64,000 nucleotides of DNA from Micropterus salmoides (Eukaryota > Chordata > Actinopteri > Centrarchiformes > Centrarchidae): contig NW_024040152.1 in assembly GCF_014851395.1 (NCBI RefSeq), positions 19,706,308-19,770,307 of the forward strand. The letters run 5' to 3'. Shown here piece by piece: positions 46,501-54,805 of this stretch (the first letter of the stretch is position 1; every line of letters starts with the position of its first letter). The position numbers and the translations under genes were made by a program. Under the pieces are notes generated by a model. That model was not told the DNA's origin, searched no databases, and was given only the letters and a program-made list of their open reading frames with translations.

Positions 46501-49500
46501 GTTATTTGATGACTACATTTACTAGTACATGCACAACATACCATGAAATAGAAACAGTATGGTAGTAGTCAGCGCTATAATGTCACCTGAAACATTTTTA
46601 ACATTTAAAAACTTCTTAAGGCCTATAAGGTTGTATTAGCTTCAGCTGCTACCTATGACCAGTCAGTCATTCGGGTTCTGCCCACGCTGAATGGCAGCAG
46701 CAACACAAACATTGGTTCTCTCACCCCTGGGTGTGAACAGCATGTCAGCAATATGCCACTATTTTTCCAAACCACATCTATTTGCGCTGGTGCAGCTCGA
46801 TATTCTTTCTCTGATAAGCTGACTATACCTGTTTTGAATCAGCTGAGGCAACTCCAGTGTAAACATGCATAAATGTTTAAGAAGACCGACTTCTCTGCTA
46901 TCTTGTTTTCCATTTAACTGAGTCCTACAATGTATTTGTGGTTCCACAGTGTATTTCTTAGTGCTGCACCTGCTCAAGTAGTTTGTCAACATACTTCAAA
47001 CAGTGAGCTCTGGAATAGAGCTAGTGCCAGTAGAACTTAACGTAGCCTTGAGTTGCTAGCCTCAAGCAGAAATAAGGAGCAGGTTTCAGAGGTCCGTAAA
47101 CTCACTTCCTCCACACCTCCCTCATTCATTTTCAAACTTGTCTTCTGCCCCAACCAGTGTTGCCTCAAGTGATGTGTCACTTGAGGCAATTTATCAGACT
47201 TTTATATTTATAACGCCTTTTGTGGCTCCAGAGGGAGCCACAAAAGGCCACTTTTTCCACCACACATGTATTAGTACTACCCAAGACCTGTAAACAGACT
47301 GTGAGGTATAAGTTCCCATCTAAAAAGCTCTCATATGCCCTCTCCGCATTCACCATTTGTCCTATCCAAACAACCCAGCATGGAGACTGCAGTCAAAATG
47401 GGCCAATCAAATACAACAGCCAATCAATGCAATTTAGGCTTCAGTGGGAAAAAAAACACATACACCTAGCTCTTACTTGACAGCAGCCCTAAACACACAG
47501 CAGTAAGCCTCTTATACCATAGCATGAGCATGAGAGTGTGGTGCTACAGCCTCGGCATACTATCAGCTTGCTGCTCAAAAGGGAGTTAGGTGGAAGGCTG
47601 GGAGCCAATCGACAAAATCCTCCCTTACTGTGTGAATAAAGACATTGAACTTAGATGCATTTAAATGCATCATTCAGTGGAGCCAATCATGACAGACGTG
47701 ACATTAACACCACATTCACTTCCTCAGTTTCAACATGGCTGCCCTTGAAATGCAAGACAGACGCAGTATGGCCTTGCCTGAATAATTCTTTACGGACTAC
47801 TCTGCTGAGTCACCACATAGAGAAAAAACTGACAGTTTTTGAGTTTCTCAGGTTAGGTACAGTCTACCATAGATAAAAATGCAAAAGCAAATAACAGAAT
47901 CAGGTCAAGCAATAAACTACTTCTGTGAAGATGGGAAAGAACATTTGGAAGGGACTTACTGCCCTTATTAGGACACTGCAAACTAAACAGACAAATTTCA
48001 TCTTTTCTCCCTGTATCTCACAGATATATGTTAATATTTCAAACCTAATTAATACATGTAAATTAATTTATGTAAAGAGGTTTACTCAAACATCCACAAT
48101 ATCTACTGGGTGATTGTTTTGCCAACAAATAATTTATGCTACAACACTGAGCTGAAGCACAGATACCTACGTCCTCACGTTCACAATGATGGACAATACA
48201 GAATATATTTATATGAATGCATTCATGTATAATTTTGCAATCTACAACCACTTTTTATACAAAACACAATGCTTCACTAGATCTTAATTCATGACAAGGT
48301 GCAGCTCATCATTTCCTTGGGAAATTTCACACACCTTACAGTGTGGGCAGCCATTCATCTCTAAGCTGGGAGGTATTTATAGATATGGACGCTTAACAAA
48401 CATGGCAAGCTACTGTTTCTTTTTTCGAAGTCCTTGCTTGTCTCACACTATATTAAAAAAGAAAAACAGTTTATTTTGCCTGAATCCCGTTACTGTTTGC
48501 TCACATTCTCAGCAGTACACATGCTGGTACACAGCAGTGTGTATTTCCCCACAGGTTAGGACTGTTTTCATAAAGCTGTCAAAGGAAGGTGGTAGAGAGC
48601 TGGTGAACTTCAGCAGCACTGACCAAAGCCTTGTAACCATTAATGAATCCCTTTGCAGAGTGAATCTCCCCTTTGCCCGCCTGACAATTTTTTCTGCCCA
48701 CATCCTCTACTGGTATTTCAATCGTCTGAAACAAGAGATGAATTATGTAGCGACATGAATTGTATGATTGATATTTACATAATGTATGCGTGCTCCCGGA
48801 GAATATGACCTTTAGGTTAGGGAAAATAAGCTTTTGGCAGTTTTTGCATCCTATTATCACTTAACACAAGTCTGCTTACGTTTTACACTACAAAAACCTA
48901 TGGTTTATTCTAATTTAAAAAGAAGCTGTCTTGGTTGATCTAAAAATCACTATAAGTTACTGTGGCAACTTGTTTACAGTGCCTAAAAACAATTACATAC
49001 CAGTATGCTCATGAAATTTGTTATTCAATCGGTAACAGTTCAACGTGTTTTGCCAAGAAATAAACCTGTGGATGCCCACAACAACTATAGCCAGTAGGAA
49101 TTAAAATGTTAATGATCTGGTAAATTATACAAAAAAAATTATACAAAAATAGTCCTCACACCCCCTTTAAGGATCTTTGTATATATATATATATATGAAG
49201 AACTTAAGACTAATTACATTATCTTCAACAGCCAATAGCATGTATTTTGCCTATTTCATCTGACTTCACATAACTGCTTTTGTGACTGAAATAAATGACT
49301 TTGTTTTGTAAAGAATGGGACTTGTTAAAGAGATGAAGATCAACTTGACAATGGAGAGCGAGAAATGTCCAACAATTACTCAATTTTTCATTATGTGCAT
49401 TGTTTTATTTATTTAAATATCTAATGTGGATGTAAATAAACACTCTTTGTATGACAGTACACAGGCCAAAACGAAAACACCACAGATACCAAATTTTCAA

Positions 49501-49849
49501 CACCAGTCAGGTGGTCCTAGTTTAATCTTCCATTAAAACAACCGTCAATGAGGGAACATTTCTTCTTAATATCAGTGTTGATCCTAGGATTACAGAGGCC
49601 CAGAAGCACACTGGCAAAACCACTGACAAGGGCCATGGCTTCAGTAGGGTAGGGTTTGAAATGTTTAACAGTAGGCCTAATCGTGTAAACATACAAAGAA
49701 ACAACTCTTTCAAACTTGTGTGTAGTAAAACTGGATGTTCCTTTGAGGGAGAATACGACACTGATACCAACGATAATTTATATATATGTGTGTGTGTGTG
49801 TGTAAAAGTTGGCCAAACTTACGTCGTATTCATATCTGGCAGAATGCAT
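31342..49849 (-). CDS. st14: ST14/matriptase, type II transmembrane serine protease, 19 coding exons, complete
   Basis: Membrane-anchored trypsin-like protease that activates epithelial substrates and is controlled in vertebrates by HAI-1. Exons from 5' to 3': 49849-49823, 43886-43739, 43103-42946, 41768-41698, 41317-41145, 40471-40436, 40019-39791, 38438-38299, 38125-38022, 37577-37468, 37135-37005, 36508-36404, 35356-35249, 34893-34780, 34238-34119, 33675-33495, 32599-32331, 31781-31645, 31503-31342. They sum to 2523 nt (840 residues plus stop; human 855), with 19 coding exons as in human, GT-AG introns and consistent phases. Cytoplasmic tail 1-32, TM 33-58, SEA about 65-195, CUB1 about 205-327, CUB2 about 330-442, four LDLRa 443-591, protease from Ile603. 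Activation cleavage falls at KLNR/IVGG; the triad is His644, Asp696, Ser790; Asp784 sets Arg/Lys specificity. The SEA self-cleavage motif is altered. Teleosts can carry duplicated st14 genes; I cannot tell which copy this is. Confidence 0.97.
31645..31781 (-). CDS. st14: st14 exon 18: protease core with S1 Asp
   Basis: Reads QLLQKASVKIINDTVC and RMLCSGFLAGGVDACQ. Asp784, six residues before the catalytic Ser, gives trypsin-like specificity. The sequon N757-D-T sits at the position of human Asn772, a conserved glycosylation site. Confidence 0.97.
32331..32599 (-). CDS. st14: st14 exon 17: protease core with catalytic Asp
   Basis: Reads NLIPSNWQTYSG, RSLKRIITHPDYSQ, then TFDYDVALLEL carrying catalytic Asp696, PICLPVSSHVFPAG and CWVTGWG. 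The surface stretch between His and Asp is three residues shorter than in human. Confidence 0.97.
33495..33675 (-). CDS. st14: st14 exon 16: activation site and catalytic His
   Basis: Reads CGTRPYKLNR/IVGGQNAEVGEWPWQ with the zymogen cleavage after Arg602 (KLNR here, RQAR in human), and ends LLSASHCFRTHDDA with catalytic His644. Cys593 lies where the disulphide to the stem is expected. Confidence 0.97.
34119..34238 (-). CDS. st14: st14 exon 15: fourth LDLRa repeat
   Basis: Reads VCSDFSFKCKNNECVNK, ECDRIDDCSDKSDEDSC. Six cysteines and the calcium-binding D-x-SDE end are present. Confidence 0.96.
34780..34893 (-). CDS. st14: st14 exon 14: third LDLRa repeat
   Basis: Reads CEANEFRCGNGVCLPQEVVC and CEDGSDEAKC, a complete LDLRa module with all six cysteines. 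Confidence 0.96.
35249..35356 (-). CDS. st14: st14 exon 13: second LDLRa repeat
   Basis: Reads CEADQFACLNGLCKPKLFVC and CGDLSDERQC; it parallels human HQFTCKNKFCKPLFWVC. All six cysteines are present. Confidence 0.96.
35796..35862 (-). mobile_element. tRNA-derived SINE head fragment inside the Tc1-like remnant
   Basis: On the minus strand it reads GGGTGGTGATGGTGCAGTGG, then a stretch with GATGCTTGCCTTTGGTGTGG and GGGTACAACTCCC. These look like decayed A and B boxes of a polymerase III promoter in the arrangement of fish tRNA-SINEs. The body and tail of the SINE are missing. Confidence 0.6.
36010..36135 (-). pseudogene. Transposase N-terminal fragment (Tc1-like)
   Basis: From the methionine at 36135 the minus strand encodes MGRSQELRDIKRGTVIG and HEISSLLNIP, the helix-turn-helix start of a Tc1/mariner-family transposase. 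It then runs into a SINE-derived LHHHHP stretch. The fragment is about 40 residues of what would be a roughly 340-residue enzyme; it is non-functional. Confidence 0.7.
36404..36508 (-). CDS. st14: st14 exon 12: first LDLRa repeat
   Basis: Reads PCPNKFACTSGFCIAKELKC and CGDMSDEKQC, a full LDLRa module. The spacing from the preceding CUB domain matches human DPCPGQFTC. Confidence 0.96.
37005..37135 (-). CDS. st14: st14 exon 11: end of CUB2
   Basis: Reads YCGEMSSLALTSKDN, KFHSDKSYTDKGFSAEY and SSYDPGD. The FHSD-SYTD-GF-AEY signature is the C-terminal half of the second CUB domain. Confidence 0.96.
37468..37577 (-). CDS. st14: st14 exon 10: middle of CUB2
   Basis: Reads VPAGKHVRLKFTMFRMKEPG and CHKDYVEVMDT, paralleling human LEPGVPAGTCPKDYVEI. 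Confidence 0.96.
37917..37962. repeat. GGA microsatellite in st14 intron 9
   Basis: About fifteen GGA/GAG triplets with one interruption. In the st14 transcript it is a polypyrimidine (TCC) run, about 60-105 bases after the exon 9 donor. The glutamate-rich open frame across it on the + strand is an artefact. Confidence 0.9.
38022..38125 (-). CDS. st14: st14 exon 9: start of CUB2
   Basis: Reads QTCGGLLSKSEGVFTSPLYP and FYPPSVDCMWTIQ, with the CGG and C-W signature of a CUB start. Confidence 0.96.
38299..38438 (-). CDS. st14: st14 exon 8: end of CUB1
   Basis: Reads KCGQRPPSNPLEVVSSGN, NMITDSEVLRPGFEANY. It corresponds to human LCGTYPP...LLITLITNTERRHPGFEATF; the NLT sequon of human CUB1 is absent. 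Confidence 0.95.
39791..40019 (-). CDS. st14: st14 exon 7: start of CUB1
   Basis: Reads DCFYRLEADETVKTFLSPGY, RCQWQMRASENYAISV and CNKDYVFIYDSLSTDE, the opening of the first CUB domain. The acceptor is TAG, the donor GTAAGT. Confidence 0.96.
40436..40471 (-). CDS. st14: st14 exon 6: 36-bp microexon linking SEA and CUB1
   Basis: Encodes only TDFRMARNPKT plus split codons at both ends. It has a pyrimidine-rich acceptor (TTTCTCTCCAG) and GTGAGT donor, and both junction codons join in frame. Skipping it would remove twelve residues without a frameshift. Confidence 0.9.
41145..41317 (-). CDS. st14: st14 exon 5: SEA domain core
   Basis: Reads AGVKAYYWSQFDIP through EKGIREQRS and TSPKIIKITEVTAS. 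AYYWSQF matches human AYYWSEF right after the SEA self-cleavage site, but the G-S-V of the site itself is not conserved. Confidence 0.95.
41698..41768 (-). CDS. st14: st14 exon 4: SEA domain
   Basis: Reads LEESYKKDSLLAKYYTTSVV and TAF, ending in a split serine codon. It precedes the SEA cleavage region. Confidence 0.93.
42946..43103 (-). CDS. st14: st14 exon 3: start of extracellular stem / SEA
   Basis: Reads NGANSATSSMQLSPS, TKVFSGHLRMVDVPYD and FTDLAVNLEAL. KVFSGHLRM aligns with human KVFNGYMRI. The acceptor is CTCCAAG, less usual than CAG but preceded by a good pyrimidine tract, and the phase fits. Confidence 0.9.
43739..43886 (-). CDS. st14: st14 exon 2: cytoplasmic tail and signal anchor
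   Basis: Encodes GSNGHSERIDFLTCKEK and basic VSSKRK, then a roughly 25-residue Val/Leu/Ile-rich helix (residues 33-58). Positive charge before the helix gives the type II (N-in) orientation expected of matriptase. Confidence 0.95.
45945..46285. mobile_element. Degraded miniature DNA-transposon remnant
   Basis: Phrases such as ATATCGCAAATCATATCACAA and CAATATCAGTCAAAATACTG followed by ATATAGCCCTATC resemble a non-autonomous DNA element common in percomorph genomes (AATATCGCAAATCGCAATAT-type). Terminal repeats are too decayed to define the ends; recognition is from memory of the family. Confidence 0.45.
47160..47189. repeat. Perfect inverted repeat, 13-bp arms
   Basis: TTGCCTCAAGTGA and its exact reverse complement TCACTTGAGGCAA are separated by TGTG. 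It lies 25 bases from a second perfect hairpin at 47215-47248. Confidence 0.95.
47215..47248. repeat. Perfect inverted repeat, 15-bp arms
   Basis: GCCTTTTGTGGCTCC and its exact reverse complement GGAGCCACAAAAGGC are separated by AGAG. It sits beside the 13-bp-arm hairpin at 47160-47189, within st14 intron 1. Confidence 0.95.
49823..49849 (-). CDS. st14: st14 exon 1 coding part
   Basis: Encodes MHSARYEYD in 27 bases before donor GTAAGT, phase 0 with exon 2. The codons upstream of this ATG contain no other in-frame ATG nearby, and AAG before the ATG gives A at -3. Human has a longer N-terminus (the TM starts about 22 residues later), so an upstream coding exon cannot be fully excluded. Confidence 0.82.
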
Positions 49850-50090
49850 CTTCCAGGAACGCTCCAACTGAAGTCCCTTTGTTAATTTATTCCCATTCCC
49901 TATAGTGCTACAAAACTTTGAATCCTGCTTTTGCAGTGTTGGAAAAGGTAGATGTCGTCGTTAAATCTCAACTCAATCGAAATGCCAGTAGCTCTTCCTG
50001 TGCTGTGGTGAGCTACTTCAACTGAAACACCTGAAACTACTTCTTCCTCACACACCTATGCCTAGCCACGCCCACACGGCTGCTTAGTAG
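49850..50090 (-). promoter_or_regulatory. st14: Probable st14 5' UTR and proximal promoter
   Basis: Lies directly upstream of the st14 start codon. A CACGCCCACAC element (KLF/Sp-like GC box) lies near 50067-50077 on the + strand. No TATA box is evident; the start site cannot be placed from sequence alone. Confidence 0.35.
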
Positions 50091-51690
50091 CTTTCATTAG
50101 GTAAAAAGAAACACCTCGTCAGACTGTCCCAAATTGAAGAGAAGGGAGGGTGCAGGGTAAACGTTACTTCTGACCCAACTACTGTTCGTCTTTTGGGGAC
50201 TTGCTGCATGTATGAAAAAGTAAGTTGTTTTCTGTATTTCCGGACCATGTGTTCCTCCTGCTGACCATTTGTGGATGTTTGTGGTAAGAACCGGGGGAAA
50301 AAAATGTTTTTCGTATGCACAAATCATGCTCACAAACTCATATTTTTTGTCTGCACTATAATATATAATATGTATAAATTGTAATCTTAAAATTGCATGT
50401 ATGTCTAAAATGTAGACTATAAAGTAATTTTACTGCACTTTATGCAGGCCTACTGTGTATATATAAGGACTTTAAATCACAAAGTAATGAAGTACATTTC
50501 CTGATACTTTGGTGTTTCATATTTGCATCAATTGAGCTTTATTTGTTATTCAGTGCTCTAATAATGAGAGCGGCTTACACAATTTAAAAGTGCATTAATT
50601 TACTCTACAATGATGGATATCTCCTTTTGGAGATTTCAGATGCCCTCCAGAGTTGTTATGTGTCTGTGGAAGCCTGGTGTGCTGTACGACAGTTTCTCCA
50701 CTCCACTGACATAAATGTAAAAAACATGTATTACAATGCAACACTATAAAATACAGCCTCAAAAATAGCCAATGCCACTCTGTTTCCTAAATGTTGCATA
50801 ATAAAGGGGTGTTTCATCGGATTTCAGAAGAAGAGTTGCTATTTTTCACTCACTGTGTATTTGTTCATCTGCTATTGCAGTGGTTTCTGTCTACTTGAAA
50901 CTCATCATCACTAGTTTTGGCCTTAGTGTGGACATGAGCTGTGATCAGTTTAAAGTCGAAGTTTCCCTCTCAGATTGTTCCTTTGGAAGGCTTATAAGAG
51001 GTTTTAAAGTATCCAGTATTTCACATGAAAAAAAACAAAATATAAACAGGATATCAAAATATATCTAAATAACAGCTCTGGGAACACATAACTAAAGCTC
51101 CTGCAGTCTGATACAACAACCCTGCAATAAATTCCACCATCATTAAGTGTATAATGTATTTGTTGAAACGTTTTTAAAGAGGTGATGATTCAATTATTCA
51201 TGTTCATTTTGCGGAATGGGGAAGGTTTATCTGAGCTCGCCTTAAATCTAAGTATGAGCACGATTACGTGAAATCACAACCAGTATGGGTGCTAATCGTG
51301 GTCACATGGTGTGATGTGAAAACCTGAAGCTTGATACTGAGAACTGACTTTCCAGTAAAGCTTGAGACATATTGTGTCAAGCAGCTGTTTAACTGCTTGA
51401 CTCAAGCAGTTAAACTTTTGAAAAGTTGTGAAGGTGTCATTGTAGTTTCAAGATGTTCTAACTAGGTAATGGTTAGGTTGTGGAGAAACCTTATCCGACG
51501 ATATTCAAGATGTCTTAAAACTTGTGTGGAAGGAGTCTTTAAGAGCTATATTCTCTATGAAGCACCTCCAGCGTTTTCCCCTAGATGACACCATCATACA
51601 GTCAGTTTACTGTTTATCCTGAGGTGAAACCTATTTAATAAATTCACAAATTAAAACTGGTAACGTTATTTGTAATTTCAGGTGGATTCT
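50091..51690. other. Intergenic DNA between divergent st14 and the next gene
   Basis: Mostly AT-rich, with no coding exon or recognisable transposon. It contains a perfect 29-bp palindrome at 51387-51415. Confidence 0.5.
51387..51415. repeat. Perfect 29-bp palindrome
   Basis: GTTTAACTGCTTGA, a central C, then the exact reverse complement TCAAGCAGTTAAAC. The arms are 14 bp; the preceding CAAGCAG adds a third partial copy of the same half-site. Confidence 0.95.
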
Positions 51691-51699
51691 CCCTTTTAC

Positions 51700-52047
51700 A
51701 CTAACGCAGAAACTCAGTATGCGAGCCTGCCGCGCATCCCCACTCCATCACCACCAGATGTCTCCCTTTACTAAGCCACAGCGAGGACGCCTTGAGTAAA
51801 GCCTGAGATAAATACCCGCAGAAACAGGGCTTGGTTCTGACAGACTTCATCCACAGAAAATCCCAGCCTACCATTGGAGAGCCCATTGGCAAGAGCGAAC
51901 AGGACGCAGACGCAGGAGATATCGCAGGAAGGCGCCGACGAACGCAGTGTCCATCGCTTCAGCTGATGTAACCAGACAGCCTATGTTGGAGTCAGTTATT
52001 TTAGAGTAGCAACTTCGTCATTAAACGAGACAAAAGAAGGCGAGAAA
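51700..52047 (+). promoter_or_regulatory. Candidate promoter and 5' UTR of the 52048 gene
   Basis: Comparatively CpG- and GC-rich against its AT-rich flanks, with two inverted CCAAT boxes (ATTGG at 51873 and 51885) in near-identical CCATTGG contexts. These precede the ATG by about 160-175 bases. No TATA box is clear at a suitable distance. Confidence 0.45.
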
Positions 52048-52113
52048 ATGGGACATACCGCAATACCTATATTGATGGCTGTATTGTCCTACTGCGTGTG
52101 GGAAAACGTCGAG
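52048..52113 (+). CDS. Putative first coding exon (signal peptide) of an unidentified gene
   Basis: Reads MGHTAIPILMAVLSYC then VWENVE and meets a good donor (GAG/GTAAGA) in phase 0. The start context GAAAATGG fits Kozak (A at -3, G at +4). The short hydrophobic stretch looks like a secretory signal, so the product would be secreted or membrane-bound. I do not recognise the protein. In human, the neighbour on the 5' side of ST14 is APLP2, also with a signal-peptide first exon; that is one candidate by position only. No second exon is seen before the window ends. Confidence 0.5.
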
Positions 52114-54486
52114 GTAAGAAGGACGCAATCTGAGTCATTTCTAACGCTGAATTTTTTTTCTGCTGTAGCCTATGTTTAGCTGAATGTCGGTGTGACTTTT
52201 TGACAATACGCCGTATGTCCATGTCGACATTACACATGCCACGCATACAGTTACTCCTATCCCCATATTGCTGACACGCACTCTTATCTGGGGCAGGTTT
52301 AATTTGTAAATGCATCCTCGAGCAACCGTGCCATGTCAACAAGAGTAATGACACGCAACGACCACAAAAAACAAAACTAAAACGCAGTGATAGTGAAAGG
52401 ATTATAATTGCAAAAGCCTATGTATGCTGCGATAAGGTGGCTAAAACTCAGGACGTAAATATAAGAGGCTTCTTAAAGATGTGGTGCACAGTGCATTTGG
52501 CTCGCTGCGTCAAGTCTGGGCCTGTATCGGACATGGAAAATGTCACACAGGCCTTTCGCTCTGTGGAGGGATGGATATCAAATCCCGTCTCATTGCGTCC
52601 CATCTGGCCTTGTCAGAGGTAGAAATTAGCTCGCATCCGTCATTTAGAGGAGTGGTGCTGCAGCTCTTGAGCCGAATAGAGTCATTCAGTTGCTGTTCTG
52701 TGATACATTTCATGAAAGAGCACCGAATAGATTATAAAACTAAAAATTTTAATCTTTCAGTGAGAATCGGGATTTTAAACCACTGTGGCGCATGAACCAT
52801 TGCCAGATTTCCTGTGGATCATCTTGTTTCATCTTGCCATGAAAATGCAATGTTAATAAACTGGTCATCCGACTTTGATAAATCATTGGCCATGCAGTGT
52901 GTTACGGAGTGTACTAATGAGTGATACGGGGTTATCCTATTGGCATCCGTCTCCATCAATAGGCAGAGAGCAAATGGGGAAAGTCTCTTGTAGGCTACAG
53001 AGGACAGATCAATGGGCCACGAGCTGCCCCTCCCCCTTAAGACTTCCAGCAGACGCACAGTTTGATGGACTCGACCTTTATTCCGCTATAACTTTTCAGT
53101 CATCCATCATCTCCACCCTGCGATAGAAGTGAGGGCATGGATTCAGGTTGGAGCATGGTCACTCGTGTGTAGGAGCAGGGTGGTGTCGGAGGTGCGTGTG
53201 AATTTGGAGACGGAGGATGAGTCATGATGTCCCAGCTGGAGCTGTGGCTCAAGTCAAACGTACTTTTCCACCTGGAAATGATCAGTGAATGAACCTCCTG
53301 CTCCTGATATAGTATCTGAGCTAGAATATGGGGCATCTTGACTGTTGGTTCAGTCTCCCCCCTAAGAGGATTGGTGAGATGTTTATTTATTAGCCATCTT
53401 CCCACAGTGAGTTTGTAACAGTCATAAAGCCTCTCCTTTCATTCTGAAATAATTTTCACTTCTCTAAGAGCCTTAGTGGGATTACTGCTATGCTGAGGAA
53501 CAGGCTTTAGCTTCATATAAGGAGACCTGCCCATGAAGGTTTATGCTGAAGATTACACTGTGAGAGGGTTGACTGGCTGGATTACTCTGTGGTATTAGTC
53601 CTAATAAAACTGTCAGCTTCCCATAATTTACTCATCGTTCATACAGCTCAAATGTGTGAATTCAACAAATTTGTTTTGATCTCTCTTTTATACTTTAGTG
53701 TACCAGGATAACGTCCAATCAGAATATAATCACATTTGTAAATTTAATTTTCAGTAAGTGTTCTGGATTAGTGAAGTCTTTTAAGCTAACATACAAATTC
53801 AGCATCATCCCATGTTGTTGGTGTTGTGATTAGACTGACACACTGATGCCAGGTTGTCACAAATGTCAAATCCAGTAATGGCTTCCCAGGTTTATATCAG
53901 CTGTATATAATAACACTTAGCTGTCGCAGCACCTTTTAAAGTATTTAGCTAATTAACACACTGAATAGTAAATAAAAGGGTGACAAGATGACAGATGACA
54001 ACCACCTTTATGGGCAGCCTGTAAAATTCTATCATGTAGCTTAGCATCCATGGACTTTTGGATTAAATAAAATGTGTTTGGTTTTGTGTGACAGTGGCCT
54101 TTATGTGAGTTAGTTTTATCTTTAATAGAAGTGGGCAATATGCATGACATATCACAGTAAATTACATTATAGTTTTCATAATATAGATGTGGACAATATA
54201 ACATGTGAGATGACCATACCATTTATACCGTGTTAGCAATCCCTTATACATCTTTGTGCATAGTAGGTCAATTTTGCAAATCAATGAGCAGGACTACTTT
54301 ATGGCATTACATTTTAATAGGATTTTTACATGAGTGTGATGGATTACGTAGTCAGGTATTTCATCTGCTGTTTTTTTTTTTTTGAAAAATATACATTCCT
54401 GACTAGTTATTTTATTAGCAATAACAACAATTTCTCAAGTTAACATATTATATCACAATATATACACACACAGTAGATGTTGTGAT

Positions 54487-54805
54487 TAGGGCTGCAACTA
54501 ATTCCTTATTTTCATTAACAGTTAATTTTGATGTCTAACCATTATTTTCTCAATGATTTGATGAACTGTTGGATCTATAAAATGTCAGGAAATATATATA
54601 TATTTAGATAGTTTGTTTCGTCCAACCTAAGACCCCAAGGGCATTTAGTTTATTGTCAGAAAATGGTAAGAATTCATATTTGAGAAGCTGGAAGGTGTCA
54701 GGTTTTTGAGTTTTGCATAAAAAGATTCTCAAATGAGTATTTGATTATCAAAATGGTTGCCAATTATTTCTTAATTAATTAAGCAACTAACCGTTTCAGC
54801 TCTTA
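54487..54805 (+). mobile_element. hAT-like miniature element (non-autonomous)
   Basis: Begins TAGGGCTGCAACTAATT and ends AACCGTTTCAGCTCTTA, imperfect inverted termini. Inside are TCTATAAAATGTCAGGAAA, ATTTGAGAAGCTGGAAGG and GATTATCAAAATGGTTGCCA. This layout matches a very common percomorph repeat (AGGGCTGCAACTAACGATTA type). No clear 8-bp target duplication remains. Confidence 0.75.

Larger units (their letters stand above)
43887..49822 (-). other. st14: st14 intron 1 (about 5.9 kb)
   Basis: No further exon is seen. It contains a weathered miniature DNA-transposon remnant (about 45945-46285), two close perfect hairpins (47160-47248) and short AT or TG repeats (49180, 49783-49803). The small open frames on both strands have no recognisable domain. 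Confidence 0.6.

Noticed and set aside
47160..47248. Idea that the twin hairpins are microRNA precursors
   Set aside because: The stems are 13 and 15 bp with 4-base loops, too short for Drosha/Dicer substrates.
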